DNA from: Ophthalmolycus amberensis
Lineage: Eukaryota; Chordata; Actinopteri; Perciformes; Zoarcidae
Direction: 5' to 3'
DNA: 64,000 nt
NCBI GenBank assembly: GCA_024529925.1
Contig: JAFEUB010001122.1
Span: 795,501-859,500 of the forward strand
Position numbers and translations under genes: made by a program. Each line of letters opens with the position of its first letter. The first letter of the stretch is position 1. A model generated the notes under the pieces. That model was given only the letters and a program-made list of their open reading frames with translations. It ran no database searches and was not told where the DNA came from. Positions 36,201 to 45,950 of this stretch are shown here, one piece after another.

Positions 36201-39200
36201 CAGAGTCCTGTCTCCTGTTGAAGCAACTAAGCATATTTATTATTATATAATAAATGTCATTTAATAATCCCTAAGGGAAATTTCATTGTTACAGTAGCCA
36301 AGTCAACCAATAAACCGCTAAAAAGTAAATAGGTAGGTGAGAAGCTAAATACAATACATAAAAACGACTCATTCTAAGGTAATGAAAACACAACTATTCT
36401 TAGTTTCTGGTGATTATACACTAATAAAAACAAAGTTATGAATATTTTATTCCAATTCTGTCAAGAAATCCTCCGAAATCCATGTCATTTTACGCCACCA
36501 TCATATAATGCGCTGTTAAGATGTCGTGGTCATTTGACGTATATCTGTGAGATCACTTTTATTTTGTGAAAAATGTTTTTAATATACTGTACGATGGTAG
36601 TGTCCAGTACTAGTGCACATCAGACTAATGTTAGAGGTGCTTGGATATTTAAATATAATTAACTGTACATGTATACTCACTGGTAGAGAGGTATGTTCTG
36701 TACTAAATAAAAATAGTAATAAGAAAAGTTCAGGAAAACAAAGTAAAATAAATCACAAACCTAAAGGCCACCAGGTTATTAAAGTGCATTGTTAGCTTGT
36801 ATCAGATTTTATTGCACATAGTTTTCATGCTTTAGATCATTTTGGCATTTAGTCGATTTTTCTCACTGCTGCAGAGTTGACTTTATTTTTACCATCTCTC
36901 AGAAAGCCTGCGAGCCCTAAATCAGATGACTCTTTAACAGTGACTCTAACCCACGACACAGAGGTTTATAACGCAGCAACAGGTAGCTTGGTTTTACTAT
37001 TCTCTGTTTGTACCACTGACTGTCCTCATTAGTCATCATCTTAACAGCCATGAGTCATTTCTCTGGCCTTAACAGTCATAGCATGTTCCCTGTTGTAGCC
37101 ACAGCAATCCATTTCCATCCCATGATGTTCTAACATGCATGTTGTGATGAACCTGGCGACCTCTGTTTATCTTTATCTTTCCAGTTGATATCCTGATATC
37201 CTGTTAAAGTTTATCTCCACGCACAACGTGTTTGTTTGAGCTAATTTTCTTCGTCTGTCTCTGATTTTTTTTGCATGTACGTACATCGTGTTTGTGTCTA
37301 AGTATGTATTTGCAGAGGCAGGAAAAGTAGGATGTTGTTAGAATACAGTTGTTGTAGGACCTAAACTCTCCGAGGTTAAAGCTGTTTTTACGCTGGAAGA
37401 AGCTGCTTAAGTAGTTAAATACAAAGTACATGACAATGATTATCAATTGTTGCAAACTGCTTAGAGCACCCATTATCATCTTCTTCCAGGAGCAGCGCCA
37501 CCCTATGATGGCATGGAGGGGAGAGGGACCAATGGGGCGCGAGATAGCGTGGCGTCGCTTCCCGTTGACATCAGCAACAGGAGCAGCTACAGTATCCCAG
37601 CAACAGTGTAGAGATGCCCCACAATGGGCGGGACTTGAATTATATTTTTAATAAACTTTCAAAGCAAACGAAGTTTGATGAAAGGACTTTGAGAGCAAGA
37701 ATGGAAAAGAACACAAGAGGCAGTAATGTTTGTGATGTCGAGTGTTGTAGGATTTGGACACTTTTTTTTTTCACTGACGAGTTTTGTCAGTGAAAAGGAG
37801 GGGCGTGTTATAAACAATACAAACCAGGACCTGCTGCTCCCTCTCCCCTCCTCCTGCAATGTAGATGGCCTTTGATTTTATACTCAACATTACTGTCTTT
37901 GTCCTTTGTTTCTTCCATCACCACGTCCGTGTGATTTTGTGTCCTTTATTGTTGCAACTGCTCTGTTTGTCTGATGCGCATGTCTAAATGGCCTTGGTGA
38001 CAGATTGATTAATTTGTGTATACATTTTATCACCATCACAGGAAATGTGTGTATATATTTTTGGTTTATCCAGTGACCGGTTGGACACTTGTAGAATAAA
38101 GACGTTGGTTTTATTTAGAAGTGTGTCAGTACCATTCATTTTGCTCCAGCTGTTGTATCTGAGGCAAAAAACAGTTTATACTGCACAAAATGCTGTCCAA
38201 GGGAACATTATTATTATTATTATTATCACACCTGTATTAATCTCCCATTACAGTAACCATACTAAGCACAGATCCAAGACAAGAATACCAACATAACATG
38301 AAGTTGATTCATTTCCTAAAAAAAAGGAGCGTGCAACAGAGACTTCCTTGAAATGTTGAAACAATAGAGTCCGCAAAAAGTCTGTTGGCACAGAGCAGGT
38401 CAGTGTTGATGAAACTGGTGGTGGAGGGTGGGGCTTATCTTGTTTCAAGCTAGGCAAGTTTGAATGCATGCAGCAGGTGGAGGAAATGCATCACATGTGG
38501 CTTGCTTGAGCTGTGTGTGAGATTACATTACCAACTGGGAAGTTGTTTTAGCCAGAATGTATTGTGCAGCCGCTGCTGAATTAACATCCTAATGTGCACA
38601 AGGCAGTAGCAGACTTCTCTATTTACCAGACTAGCTTTATTTTAAGAGCAAGAGAGCCTCCACTAAAGCCCAAGTTGTAGATATGTGCCACAAAAAGGTG
38701 TCTGCGCATCTCTCCGTTATTGCTTCATGAACAGAATATAATCTTGATATTTGACTTTTGCTCATGTGTAATATGCTTATTCACTTGCTTGCGGAGAGTA
38801 ATTTGAGAAGACTGTTACCACTCTAATGGCTGACTTTTTAATATGAAGCTACAGCCAGGAGACAGTTAGCTTAGCTTAGCTAAAGTTAGCATGAAGACTG
38901 GCGCTGTAAAAAAGGTTTTCAAATAATAATTCTAAAAACAAAATAAAATTCTAAAAATCTAAATGACAAGTGACCCTTCTGTAAACCCACATACATTTAT
39001 ACACTTTGGTTTTTGTATCGGTTAACCGAACAAAGGTTCTGAGATTTTTCTTTAACCTTTGGACAGAACTGGTCAATCTGTTTCCAGACTTTATGCTAAG
39101 CTAAGCTAACTGGTTGCTGGCAATACCTTCATATTTAACAGATAGCCTAAAGAGTGGTATCCTTTTTACCATATAACTCTCAGCAATAAAGCAAATATGC

Positions 39201-42200
39201 ATGATTCCTTAAAGTTCCTCTAAGACACTTCATAGATGTCAGCTGACATCATACATGTGGCAATGTGTCATTTTACTGCTCTTTATTAAGGTGTATTTTT
39301 TATTCTAATTAGTGCAGAATTCTTAAAACGTAATTAAAGTTTGTCTTTCTGTGTTTCACAGTGAGGGTGGGCGGAGCTGCAGTCAGTGTGTGGAGCGAGC
39401 GACCACCTGAAGAAGGTGAGCTGGGCTTGTAGCCTACCATTATATTAACGATTTGACAAAAAAATGCCTTACAGTTCTATGGAAGCATGTATATTTTACA
39501 TGGATGGACCTATTGAGAATTACGCACAGACAGCTTTAACTTTATTTTTTCTCAAAAGTTTCGCTGAACAGCAGCCACTGGCTACAAACGGCATTATGAG
39601 CTTATAGTTAATGCCAAAGTGTAAGTCGAGAAGAGTCATGAAGTTGGCAAACTGATTCAGTAATGTCAGTAGCACAACAATAGTGGCTGTAGCTTTCAGT
39701 ACATTACATACAGTGTTGATGAACAGTAATAATAATTTAGTATATTTTCTTGCAGACTTTGCAAAACACTTTTTTTGGATCTCGTAAGGCAGCAATGATC
39801 CATGGTTATTTCCCTCCCAGCTCCTACCGGTAGCTTTAATAATATTTTGGCTGTATGGTCACCAGGTCCCAGGACACCGGGCCTACCCACATCAGTGACG
39901 GATGGTTTATTTTTACTCTATAATTGTTTTTATTCAACAACATCAAAGCTATGTATCACCGCTATGCCTCACGACACTAGTGTACTACAGCCAAAATGTG
40001 TGTTGACTAACTAACAGTGCACATCTGTGACCAAAATAATATTTCACATCAATCAGCATTTAATGGTTTATTAGGTTATAACTAATCAAAACTTGTGTTT
40101 AGTCAAATTTTTGGGACAAATCGGTCAGGATTCAGAACAACTGCATCATTTTTTGGAACGTTTGGTCACCCTACCTACATGAAGGGTCATACTTGATCTT
40201 GTTGACTAAAGTAAAACCAACACAACTCAAGGCCTGTAGCACATACAAAAGACAAGCGGGTGGACCTCGAGCTGGGATTGTTTTGTCAAACGTTTATTTC
40301 CAAGGTCAACAATGAACTTTTCATGCTCGAGAAAACAGTACACTCATATATGAAGTCATGCAGAGGGTTTAGCGTATTTTAAAGAGAATCTTGTTCATGT
40401 ATTTGCATGCAGCCAATGACGAGGAGAGCAGCATGGTGTCCAACGAGCCTGATGTGGAGTACACTGAGGTGGTGCATCCCCGGCCAGTAGATCCTGCCAG
40501 AGGTGAACAAAAAAGAAAAGATGTTGTTTTGAGTCCATCTCCCTTTGACAACTTTTTGTCCCTCTATTTTCTTTATTCTGCACATCCTCTCCCCTCCATT
40601 ACAAACTTCCCCACATTCCTTTACAGTTGATAATACAGACCAACACTTCCTGGGAGGGGCATAATTACCCATAATTAACACATCTCCAAGTTGCTCTAAC
40701 TGCAGGGATTTCCAGAACCATTGCAGACCTCATAAACAGGAAGGGTTGAGCTAATTGCCTGGCTGGTTTCTGATACTGGCTCCTTCTTCGTTATGGTTCT
40801 CTGTGCTCAAGGTCCCGACGGGCTGAAGATGGCCGTTACAGAATGTGACACAACCCGCCTACTTTTAGATTTCTGCTCATGATAGATCTAACAGACCGTT
40901 ATCAGCTAAAAAATGTGTCTTTGATGTTCAAGCAGGCTAATGTGTTGCTTTTTATTATCAACAGTCCCCCTGAGAAAAGGCACAGACACAGTGTATAGCG
41001 AGCTCCAAAACTCTCCACATGGTGAGTTTAACATTTTGAAAGTTGCACTGATGACGATTTTTATATTGACAATTGATTACGTTACTGTGTGAAGTTGCGA
41101 AAGCGGTTGCTCGAAGTGAGAAATCCAAATTATCACTGAACTCGACAGAGTGGTTCAGCTTTTTTCAGCTGATTGTTGGTTTTTTTTAGTCCATATTTTT
41201 ACTGTTTTGGTTCCGTCTCATCGCTCCTCATCAGCCTTGTGGCTGATTATCCCACTGTACACTACCTGCCCACAAAGTTAGCAACAAGTGAACCCAGTGG
41301 ATCATTTCGCAATTAACGAGCCAGTTATTTAGATGGACAGTTTACCCAGGCCAGCTACAGAACCGTTACTATATCCTGTTACTGCTGGCAGAAACCTGCT
41401 GCTATTAAAACAGCAGCCAGACGCTGGATGTGTCTATCAAGCAATTTATCGGAGTCTTAATGTTTCCTGGTCAACAGTGACAAACGAATAATGAGTTGAG
41501 AGCAGCATCTGTAAGAGTAAGACGGAATATTCTGAATATTGACTCAGACAACAGGGACAGAACTCAATGGCTGAAACAAAGGCCTCTGCAGAGGAAGAAC
41601 AAGTGAGTCAGCAAGCTCGGTCATGTCGTCATAACTGTCAAATGACTAATGCATAACTGTGAGGTGGGCAGGATACACACATTTAACCTGTGATGCTTTT
41701 GCCTTTAGGTGCTGCTGACCATCATGACTATGTAAGTTATTATCTGCACAATCACACTCATGTTCTTCCTGCTACTTATTATCATTATAGTTAGGTGTCT
41801 TTTGCTTCGCCCAAAGCACAAAATATATTAATCAAATGCTGTATGTTTATTCATAATATACATGCATAATTGAAGATGGGTGCTATGACTTTTCTTATTG
41901 ATAACCTTTTTATTAATTACATTTTACAAACAAAGAAACAAACATTAATATATAATTAATTTATATATATATTTATATATGTACCGTATATGACATGCAG
42001 AGTTCATGAGTTACGTAATGAATTGGAGGAGTATTCCCTAGAGGCAAGCAAGACTGTATGTAGTATTAAAAAAAAATTATAAGTAATATTAGAAGCCTTT
42101 TGACAAAACTTGATTCATGTCACACATGTTAAGTGAAACAATTGTTCTTCACCATTAACTTGAACAATGACTGAAACAAAGACTTTTATACAGTAGCATT

Positions 42201-43118
42201 ACTCATGTATGGGATTTGTATACTAAATGACTAAAATCACCCATGTGTCCCTGCGCTGGCCGCCTCCTGGTCACAAGGATACCTTGCAGGCCGATAATCC
42301 AGAGCGAGAGGAAAACGGCCGTCAAAGTTTCCAGAAAAGAACAAAGGCATTTGGGCTGGGGCTTCCTTCCCTATCGCCCGATCAGATCAGTGCTGTGGCC
42401 CAGTCAAATTACCTCAAAGCCCATCTCAGCCAGCAAACTGTCCCCCAGCATGCCTTAATCACCTTCTCCTTACAGCGCTGATTGTCCCTACATGGTGTTA
42501 GAGGCAGCTAAAGAGAGGAATGTGGAATAATACACTAAGGATGTGACATCAGGATCTAAAAATGGGTGATTCTTTCATCAGTGTATCTTCTTGATGGCAG
42601 ATTATGCGGTTTGGTCTGACAGTAGTCTTACTATGGTTTGTCTACTCCACAGGAAACTAATCTTCAGCAGACATTTTGGAGTTTGTATTATGGGGGAAAA
42701 CAGAGCATCCTCTGAGAGTTTGTTATTCAGTTTTGCTCCATTAAAAATGAGGATTAGCACTTAGGTAGTTAGGAAGATGGATGAAAACACAGTTTAAAAT
42801 CAGATTTGCACTCATGCAGGAGCACTTGTTTTGCACATTATTAGGAGCCACAAAAATGTTTTTATAACCTTATCCTGCCAGGCTTTTAAAGTACTTAGCC
42901 ACCGCACCAATGTGTGCTTTAGTCTGCTTTGTGTTGTGTGTGCCAGTGTTTAAGGATCAGATAATAAATCAATCAGCCACGTTCGTGTTTAATTGCTCTG
43001 CTTTGTGTGTCAGCAGGGTTCAGTAGAGTACGCTGAGCTCAACAGTGAACAACCTGAGATCAATAGCTACGGTCTAGAGGTCAACAACCACCAGGACCTG
43101 CCAGTGCCGGTGGATTAG
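27037..43118 (+). CDS. pecam1: PECAM1-type (CD31-like) six-Ig adhesion receptor with ITIM tail
   Basis: PECAM1 mediates homophilic adhesion of endothelial cells, platelets and leukocytes and signals through SHP-2. Exons: 27037-27079, 27207-27230, 30625-30921, 31178-31459, 31545-31814, 32277-32549, 33395-33673, 34402-34680, 35647-35748, 35869-35902, 36903-36982, 39362-39415, 40413-40502, 40965-41021, 41709-41731, 43017-43118 (TAG 43116-43118; or from 43014). All borders are AG/GT and phases fit, giving about 762 aa (human about 738). The layout is signal peptide, six Ig domains, one membrane helix and a tail on many small exons, as in mammalian PECAM1. LALWKK before the helix and VEYTEV and TDTVYSEL in the tail mirror the human LAPWKK, VQYTEV and TETVYSEV. 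A good start context (AGG ATG G) supports the ATG. The extracellular part is strongly diverged, so orthology rests on architecture and tail. Confidence 0.88.
27231..30624 (+). other. pecam1: pecam1 intron 2
   Basis: Donor gtaagt, acceptor cttcctag before 30625. Besides the interspersed repeat (27740-28762) it contains an exon-like segment at 28985-29082 discussed under findings. No other gene is recognised. Confidence 0.8.
27740..28762. repeat. High-copy teleost interspersed repeat in pecam1 intron 2
   Basis: It starts around ctttcagtaaaagtacc and includes gttacaagtaaaagtcctgc and the tgtgtaagcatca block. It ends acagtacttgagtaaatg...ttctaccactg. These blocks, in this order, match my recollection of a very common non-coding teleost repeat whose end reads as ccaccactg. 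An AT tract (about 28398-28443) lies inside. No ORF. Confidence 0.65.
30625..30921 (+). CDS. pecam1: pecam1 exon 3: Ig domain 1
   Basis: Residues about 23-121, phase 1-1. The Ig cysteines are in VTLRCKATV and GKYTCKI. In human PECAM1 this domain carries the homophilic binding surface. Confidence 0.88.
31178..31459 (+). CDS. pecam1: pecam1 exon 4: Ig domain 2
   Basis: Residues about 122-215, phase 1-1. Cysteines are in ITAKCTAPG and HRIHCAYT. The core Trp is replaced by an aromatic run (FYFFFYED), as in other PECAM1-type domains. Confidence 0.88.
31545..31814 (+). CDS. pecam1: pecam1 exon 5: Ig domain 3
   Basis: Residues about 216-305, phase 1-1. It starts ELPVNAVLEI, with cysteines in LFISCSVRN and GEFECRLE. 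The preceding intron is only 85 bases. Confidence 0.88.
32277..32549 (+). CDS. pecam1: pecam1 exon 6: Ig domain 4
   Basis: Residues about 306-396, phase 1-1. It starts ELFAVPTL, like the ELFSKPEL start of the corresponding human domain. Cysteines are in LTCKSES and YTCVAQA. Confidence 0.88.
32550..33394 (+). other. pecam1: pecam1 intron 6
   Basis: Donor gtaagc, acceptor ctctttag. No feature is recognised. Confidence 0.85.
33395..33673 (+). CDS. pecam1: pecam1 exon 7: Ig domain 5
   Basis: Residues about 397-489, phase 1-1. Cysteines are in KILCQSD and KFMCEAKN. LPINYTLLKG parallels the human LPISYQLLK in domain 5, one of the better extracellular matches. Confidence 0.9.
33674..34401 (+). other. 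pecam1: pecam1 intron 7
   Basis: Donor gtaaat, acceptor ctctcgtcag. No feature is recognised. Confidence 0.85.
34402..34680 (+). CDS. pecam1: pecam1 exon 8: Ig domain 6
   Basis: Residues about 490-582, phase 1-1. Cysteines are in LFLICGVKG and GVYYCEAVN. This is the only domain with a classic core Trp (FKWYRVG). NHANNVVSS parallels the human NRANHASSV. Confidence 0.9.
34681..35646 (+). other. pecam1: pecam1 intron 8
   Basis: Donor gtgaga, and a CT-rich tract leading to the acceptor ccatag before 35647. Two short + strand ORFs (34930-35202 and 35180-35464) match nothing I recognise and lack splice context. Confidence 0.75.
35647..35748 (+). CDS. pecam1: pecam1 exon 9: transmembrane segment
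   Basis: The exon has 34 codons. After VRLALWKK comes a hydrophobic run of about 23 residues (VLIGGFCLLAVSV...) ending at CFRSKR, a basic stop-transfer. The position and the LALWKK motif match human PECAM1. Confidence 0.92.
35869..36982 (+). CDS. pecam1: pecam1 exons 10-11: membrane-proximal tail
   Basis: Exon 10 (35869-35902, 34 nt, phase 1 to 2) and exon 11 (36903-36982, 80 nt, phase 2 to 1) only fit when used together. They encode KSTEAAAELS and VKPASPKSDD, ending in THDTEVYNAAT. The AELSVKPASP stretch resembles the human EMSRPAVP region. Confidence 0.75.
37490..37611 (+). CDS. pecam1: Alternative terminal exon of pecam1 (ITIM-less tail)
   Basis: The acceptor ttcttccag is followed by an open frame in phase 1, exactly the phase left by exon 11. 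It reads 39 more residues from GAAPPYDGMEG to YSIPATV and stops at TAG 37609-37611. AATAAA follows at 37650-37655. If used, it replaces all three tyrosine inhibitory motifs of the main tail and offers one YDGM (YxxM-type) tyrosine. The frame, acceptor and poly(A) signal are seen; expression is inferred. Confidence 0.5.
37650..37655 (+). terminator. Poly(A) signal after alternative pecam1 terminal exon
   Basis: AATAAA lies 39 bases beyond the TAG of the alternative exon. Confidence 0.5.
38207..38226 (+). repeat. (ATT)n microsatellite
   Basis: About six tta units. Confidence 0.85.
38839..39138. repeat. Fold-back (MITE-like) element with gcttagcttagc arms
   Basis: The left arm (38839-38890: taatatgaagct, acagccagg, gttagcttagcttagc) pairs with the right arm (39083-39138: ccagactttatgctaagctaagctaac, gctggc, cttcatattta). 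The outer ~50 bases on each side are complementary with a few mismatches. There is no coding capacity. The motif is characteristic of a widespread teleost repeat. Confidence 0.75.
39362..40502 (+). CDS. pecam1: pecam1 exons 12-13: tail with first ITIM
   Basis: Exon 12 (39362-39415, 54 nt) encodes VRVGGAAVSVWSERPPEE. Exon 13 (40413-40502, 90 nt) encodes NDEESSMVSNEPDVEYTEVVHP. VEYTEV fits the ITIM pattern VxYxxV and corresponds to human VQYTEV, a SHP-2 docking site. Both exons are phase 1-1, so each can be skipped in frame, as happens in mammalian PECAM1 tails. Confidence 0.85.
39540..40172 (-). mobile_element. Degenerate hAT-like DNA transposon fragment, copy 2 (inverted)
   Basis: Read on the minus strand it starts agggtgaccaaacgttcc at 40172 and follows the same block order as the copy at 11691-12266: a ggattcagaacaactgc counterpart, a ccatggat(a/c)attgc block, a ttttgcaaagtctgca block and cactgtatgtaatgtact. 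In one frame it retains PWIIAALRDP and FCKVC. Frameshifts abound. It sits in the pecam1 intron between exons 12 and 13. Confidence 0.6.
40965..41021 (+). CDS. pecam1: pecam1 exon 14: ITSM-type motif
   Basis: A 57-nt phase 1-1 exon encoding VPLRKGTDTVYSELQNSPH. TVYSEL fits TxYxxL and corresponds to human TVYSEV, the second SHP-2 docking tyrosine. Confidence 0.88.
41709..43118 (+). CDS. pecam1: pecam1 exons 15-16: C-terminus with a third ITIM
   Basis: Exon 15 (41709-41731, 23 nt) encodes GAADHHDY. Exon 16 (43017-43118) encodes GSVEYAELNSEQ... and ends LPVPVD with TAG. VEYAEL fits VxYxxL, a third inhibitory-type tyrosine that the human tail lacks at its end. The acceptor is a tandem cagcag, so an extra Gln before GSVEYAEL is possible. 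Confidence 0.8.
41732..43013 (+). other. pecam1: pecam1 last intron
   Basis: Donor gtaagt, acceptor gtgtgtcag(cag). It contains an AT-rich stretch near 41945-41990. No gene is recognised. Confidence 0.8.
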
Positions 43119-43191
43119 TGGATTATCGCCTTGTCTCCACTCCCATCTCTTATCCACACTTTTTGTACAGCTATAAATACTGTTGTATATC

Positions 43192-43197
43192 AATAAA
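43192..43197 (+). terminator. Poly(A) signal of pecam1 main transcript
   Basis: AATAAA lies 74 bases after the TAG and is followed by a GT/T-rich downstream stretch (about 43220-43250), so the 3' UTR would be about 100 bases. Confidence 0.75.
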
Positions 43198-43302
43198 AGC
43201 ATGAAGTCATGAATCCTTACTGTGCTTGTTGGAGTGTTTTTTTTTTTCGTGTGACAGCAGGCCTTTATATTACAGCCACTCGAAACGCTCTGTTTTAGCG
43301 GT

Positions 43303-43561
43303 CTCTTTAAAGCGACTGTTCACCCCAAAATCCAAAATAAATGTTTTTCCTCTTACCTTCAGTGCTATTTATCGATCAAGATTGTTTTTGTGTGAGTTTT
43401 GGAGATGTCGGCTGTAGAGATGTCGGCCTTCTCTTGAATATAATTTAGATCTACTAGATGGCAATCAGCCACCAAACAAATGAATAAAATAAAAAAAGTC
43501 AACAGCAATGTCTCTTTTCAGAAATCCTGACCAGGTTGCTCAAGATAATCCACAGACCTTG
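43303..43561 (+). repeat. Interspersed repeat family A, copy 2
   Basis: The same family and orientation as 2483-2724: tctttaaagcgactgttcacccc at the start, gtgtgagttttggagatgtc in the middle and aatgtctcttttcagaaatc...ccacagacctt at the end. Confidence 0.75.
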
Positions 43562-43659
43562 TGGTGAGCAGTTTCATATAGTTCCTACATGAAACTGCTG
43601 AACTGTCCCATTAACTGTGATATTAAAGTTATCATGAAATGGGCCATTCTGGATACTGG

Positions 43660-43795
43660 AGTACTTTTGATGTTAATTATTTTGTACTCGTTACTTTTAC
43701 TTATAACAGAGTATTTTTACACTGTGGTTTAGCTATTTTTACTGAAGTAAAAGATCTTAAAGTAAAAGTACTTTTTTCACCACAAAAGGTGTGTT
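43660..43795. repeat. Short fragment resembling the 27740-28762 repeat
   Basis: Words such as actggagtacttttgatg, cgttacttttact, gaagtaaaagat and aaagtaaaagtactt resemble the ends of the repeat in pecam1 intron 2. It is an old scrap. Confidence 0.35.
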
Positions 43796-44479
43796 TCCAT
43801 ACTGTGTTTTAGTTACAGTACAGTGTGATTTCTCTAGTATTTACCACTAGGGGGCGCCATTGCATCGATAATATTCAGCAAGCAATTCTGACCCCCCTCA
43901 CTGTTTTAAGTGTTTGTTGGTGGTACATGGAAACCATTTTGTGACAAAGGTGATATTCACAACAGGGTAAATCAAATCTGTTCTCATAATATAACATGTA
44001 CATTGAAAATGAGGCAAAGATTGCAATCAGCAGAAATTAATACCAAAGAAGATGAAAGTTGTACAGGAAAAATATAATCCCTAACTAAGACCAGGAAACC
44101 TATTTCAATTACATCACGGTGACGTGTGCAACAAAAAGAAAAAACATTAATATCAGTGTCTGGCTGGTATTGTCTTCACCTGACCAAACGTCCTGGAGAT
44201 AACTACTGTAGTGGGAACTACCACAGATGCGGTTTTGAGTCATTTGCCAGGTGTTATGTCTTTAGGCAGATTTTGTCAGCGCAAAAATGTCCCAGTCAAA
44301 ATCTAATTGTGCAACTAACTTTCTTCCTAAAACAGGTCACGTGTATGTATAACCCACCCTCACACAGGTTTTCCACACCTTTAAACCAGAAAAAAAACCA
44401 GTGGATACTGTTACATCGGCTCTTGGGACATCATCTAATTCAGTTGGCCTTTAACCTGCTGCCACTCCCTGTTTGCATG

Positions 44480-44882
44480 ATTGTCTGCAGGTGTGTTGGA
44501 GTCAGCGCAGAGCCACATCAGCTGCACCTCATCTTCGTAATCAAGCCTCTACAAATACTCAGCCCTGCCACTTCCACTCTGCAAGATCGTGGACTCTGCT
44601 ACTAGTCAGTGTTGCTGCGCTTTGAGCCAAGTCACGACCGGTGGTGCTTTAGTTGCTTGTTGTTAGATTTCCTGTACTCATCTGGTTCTCTGTATGCAGT
44701 CAGATCACTGGTCCTTGTTTCCTGCCTGGTCAAGCCCTGGCTGCTCTGCTCTGCCCTGGAACCTTGCATCAGGGCCTTGCGTCTCCTCGGATGTCCCTCA
44801 GGCTGAATAAAATCTCACCTTATTCCTGTCTCCCCGCCTGTGTCCGCACCTGACTTCATCTGTTCTGAAGCCCCATGTAACA
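44480..44882 (+). repeat. 5' LTR (approximate) of Sushi-type retroelement
   Basis: It ends gccccatgtaaca at 44882 and contains aataaaat 70 bases before its end, as does the downstream copy ending near 46562. Shared words include ggtccttgtttc, ctggaacc(t/c)tgca, gaataaaatc and gcctgtgtc. The 5' limit is uncertain. Confidence 0.5.
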
Positions 44883-44901
44883 GTAAGATCTGTGTACAAA
44901 C

Positions 44902-45950
44902 ATGAACTCAGCAGATGCAACATCTCCCCCTCTAGATCGCCTCCACCAAGCCGTCGCTGATCAAGGCATCGTACTCGGGCGACACTGCCAAATGCTGAAA
45001 GACCTGTTAAGTCGGGTAACAGAGTTGTCACAGACCTTGTTGAACCTGCAGAGCCAACTGACAGGCCTTCGCAGCCAGTCAGCAGCCCCTCTCCTCTGCC
45101 CCGTGAGCCCTTTGTCCCTGCTCCTGTGACTTACGCCGGTGACCTCGGAGCTTGCAGAGCTTTTTTGGTTCAGTGTTCGCTGGTATTTGAGCAACAGCCC
45201 CATACATATGCCAGTGAACGAGCAAAAATATCTTACCTGATGAGCTGCCTCAAAGGAGCTGCGCTTTCCTGGGCTTTGGCGGTGTGGGAAAAACAGTCCT
45301 CCCTCTGCTTCAACTATTCCAGCTTCACGGAGGAGATGAAAACAGCCTTTGGTCATCCTGTCCACGGTGAGAATCCTGCCAAAAGACTTTTTGCTATTTG
45401 TCAAGGCTCCCGCAGTGTCGCCAAAATGGCAATTGAGTTCCGCGGCCTTGCAGCTGAGAGCGGCTGGAATGAGAAGGCCCTCATGGCAGTTTTTCAGAAT
45501 GCCCTAAGTGAGACCATTAAGGATAAGTTGGTGTTTAGGGATGAGCCCAGTGGGCTTGATGAACTCATATCTCTAGCCACCCGTGTTGACAACCGTCTCC
45601 GTGAGCGTCGGAGGGAGAGGGCAGGTAAGAGTGCATTCCCCACAACACCAGCTTTCTTGCCTTGTTCCTCTCTCCCGACTACCTCTTCTCACAAGTCTCT
45701 TCCAAAACCTGAACCAATGCAGCTCAGCCAGGCTGGTCTCTCTCCAGAGAAAGGACGGCAGCGGATGAACACCAGGAGCTGTCTTTATTGTGCCCGGGCT
45801 GGTCATTTTCTATCCACCTGTCCCTTGGGTCCAGTAAAAAAAGGAGGCTTGGCAGTAGTGGCTGATATACTTAGCCAAAACTCGGGTGCCGACGAGAGTT
45901 TCATAGACCGAATGGTAGCTACTCAGTCTGTGAGTGAACAGTCCCTGTGA
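44902..45950 (+). mobile_element. gag region of a gag-only Ty3/Gypsy (Sushi-type) LTR retroelement
   Basis: ATG at 44902 opens a 75-codon frame with a coiled-coil-like start. The frame then shifts, and a 274-codon frame at 45126-45950 carries the rest: GDLGACRAFL, SCLKGAALSWALAVWE, QGSRSVAKMAIEFRGLAAESGWNE and RVDNRLRERRRERA, all typical of Sushi gag capsid. A zinc knuckle CLYCARAGHFLSTC (CX2CX4HX4C) with intact ligands follows. No protease, reverse transcriptase, RNase H or integrase follows before the 3' LTR-like sequence, so pol has been deleted. The frameshift splits gag, and the copy is very probably dead. Relatives of this gag were domesticated in mammals (RTL/PEG10 group), but nothing here proves that. 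Confidence 0.8.

Noticed and set aside
44126..44605. 159-codon + strand frame upstream of gag
   Set aside because: It runs into the 5' LTR region and has no recognisable protein similarity; most likely non-coding LTR and flank.
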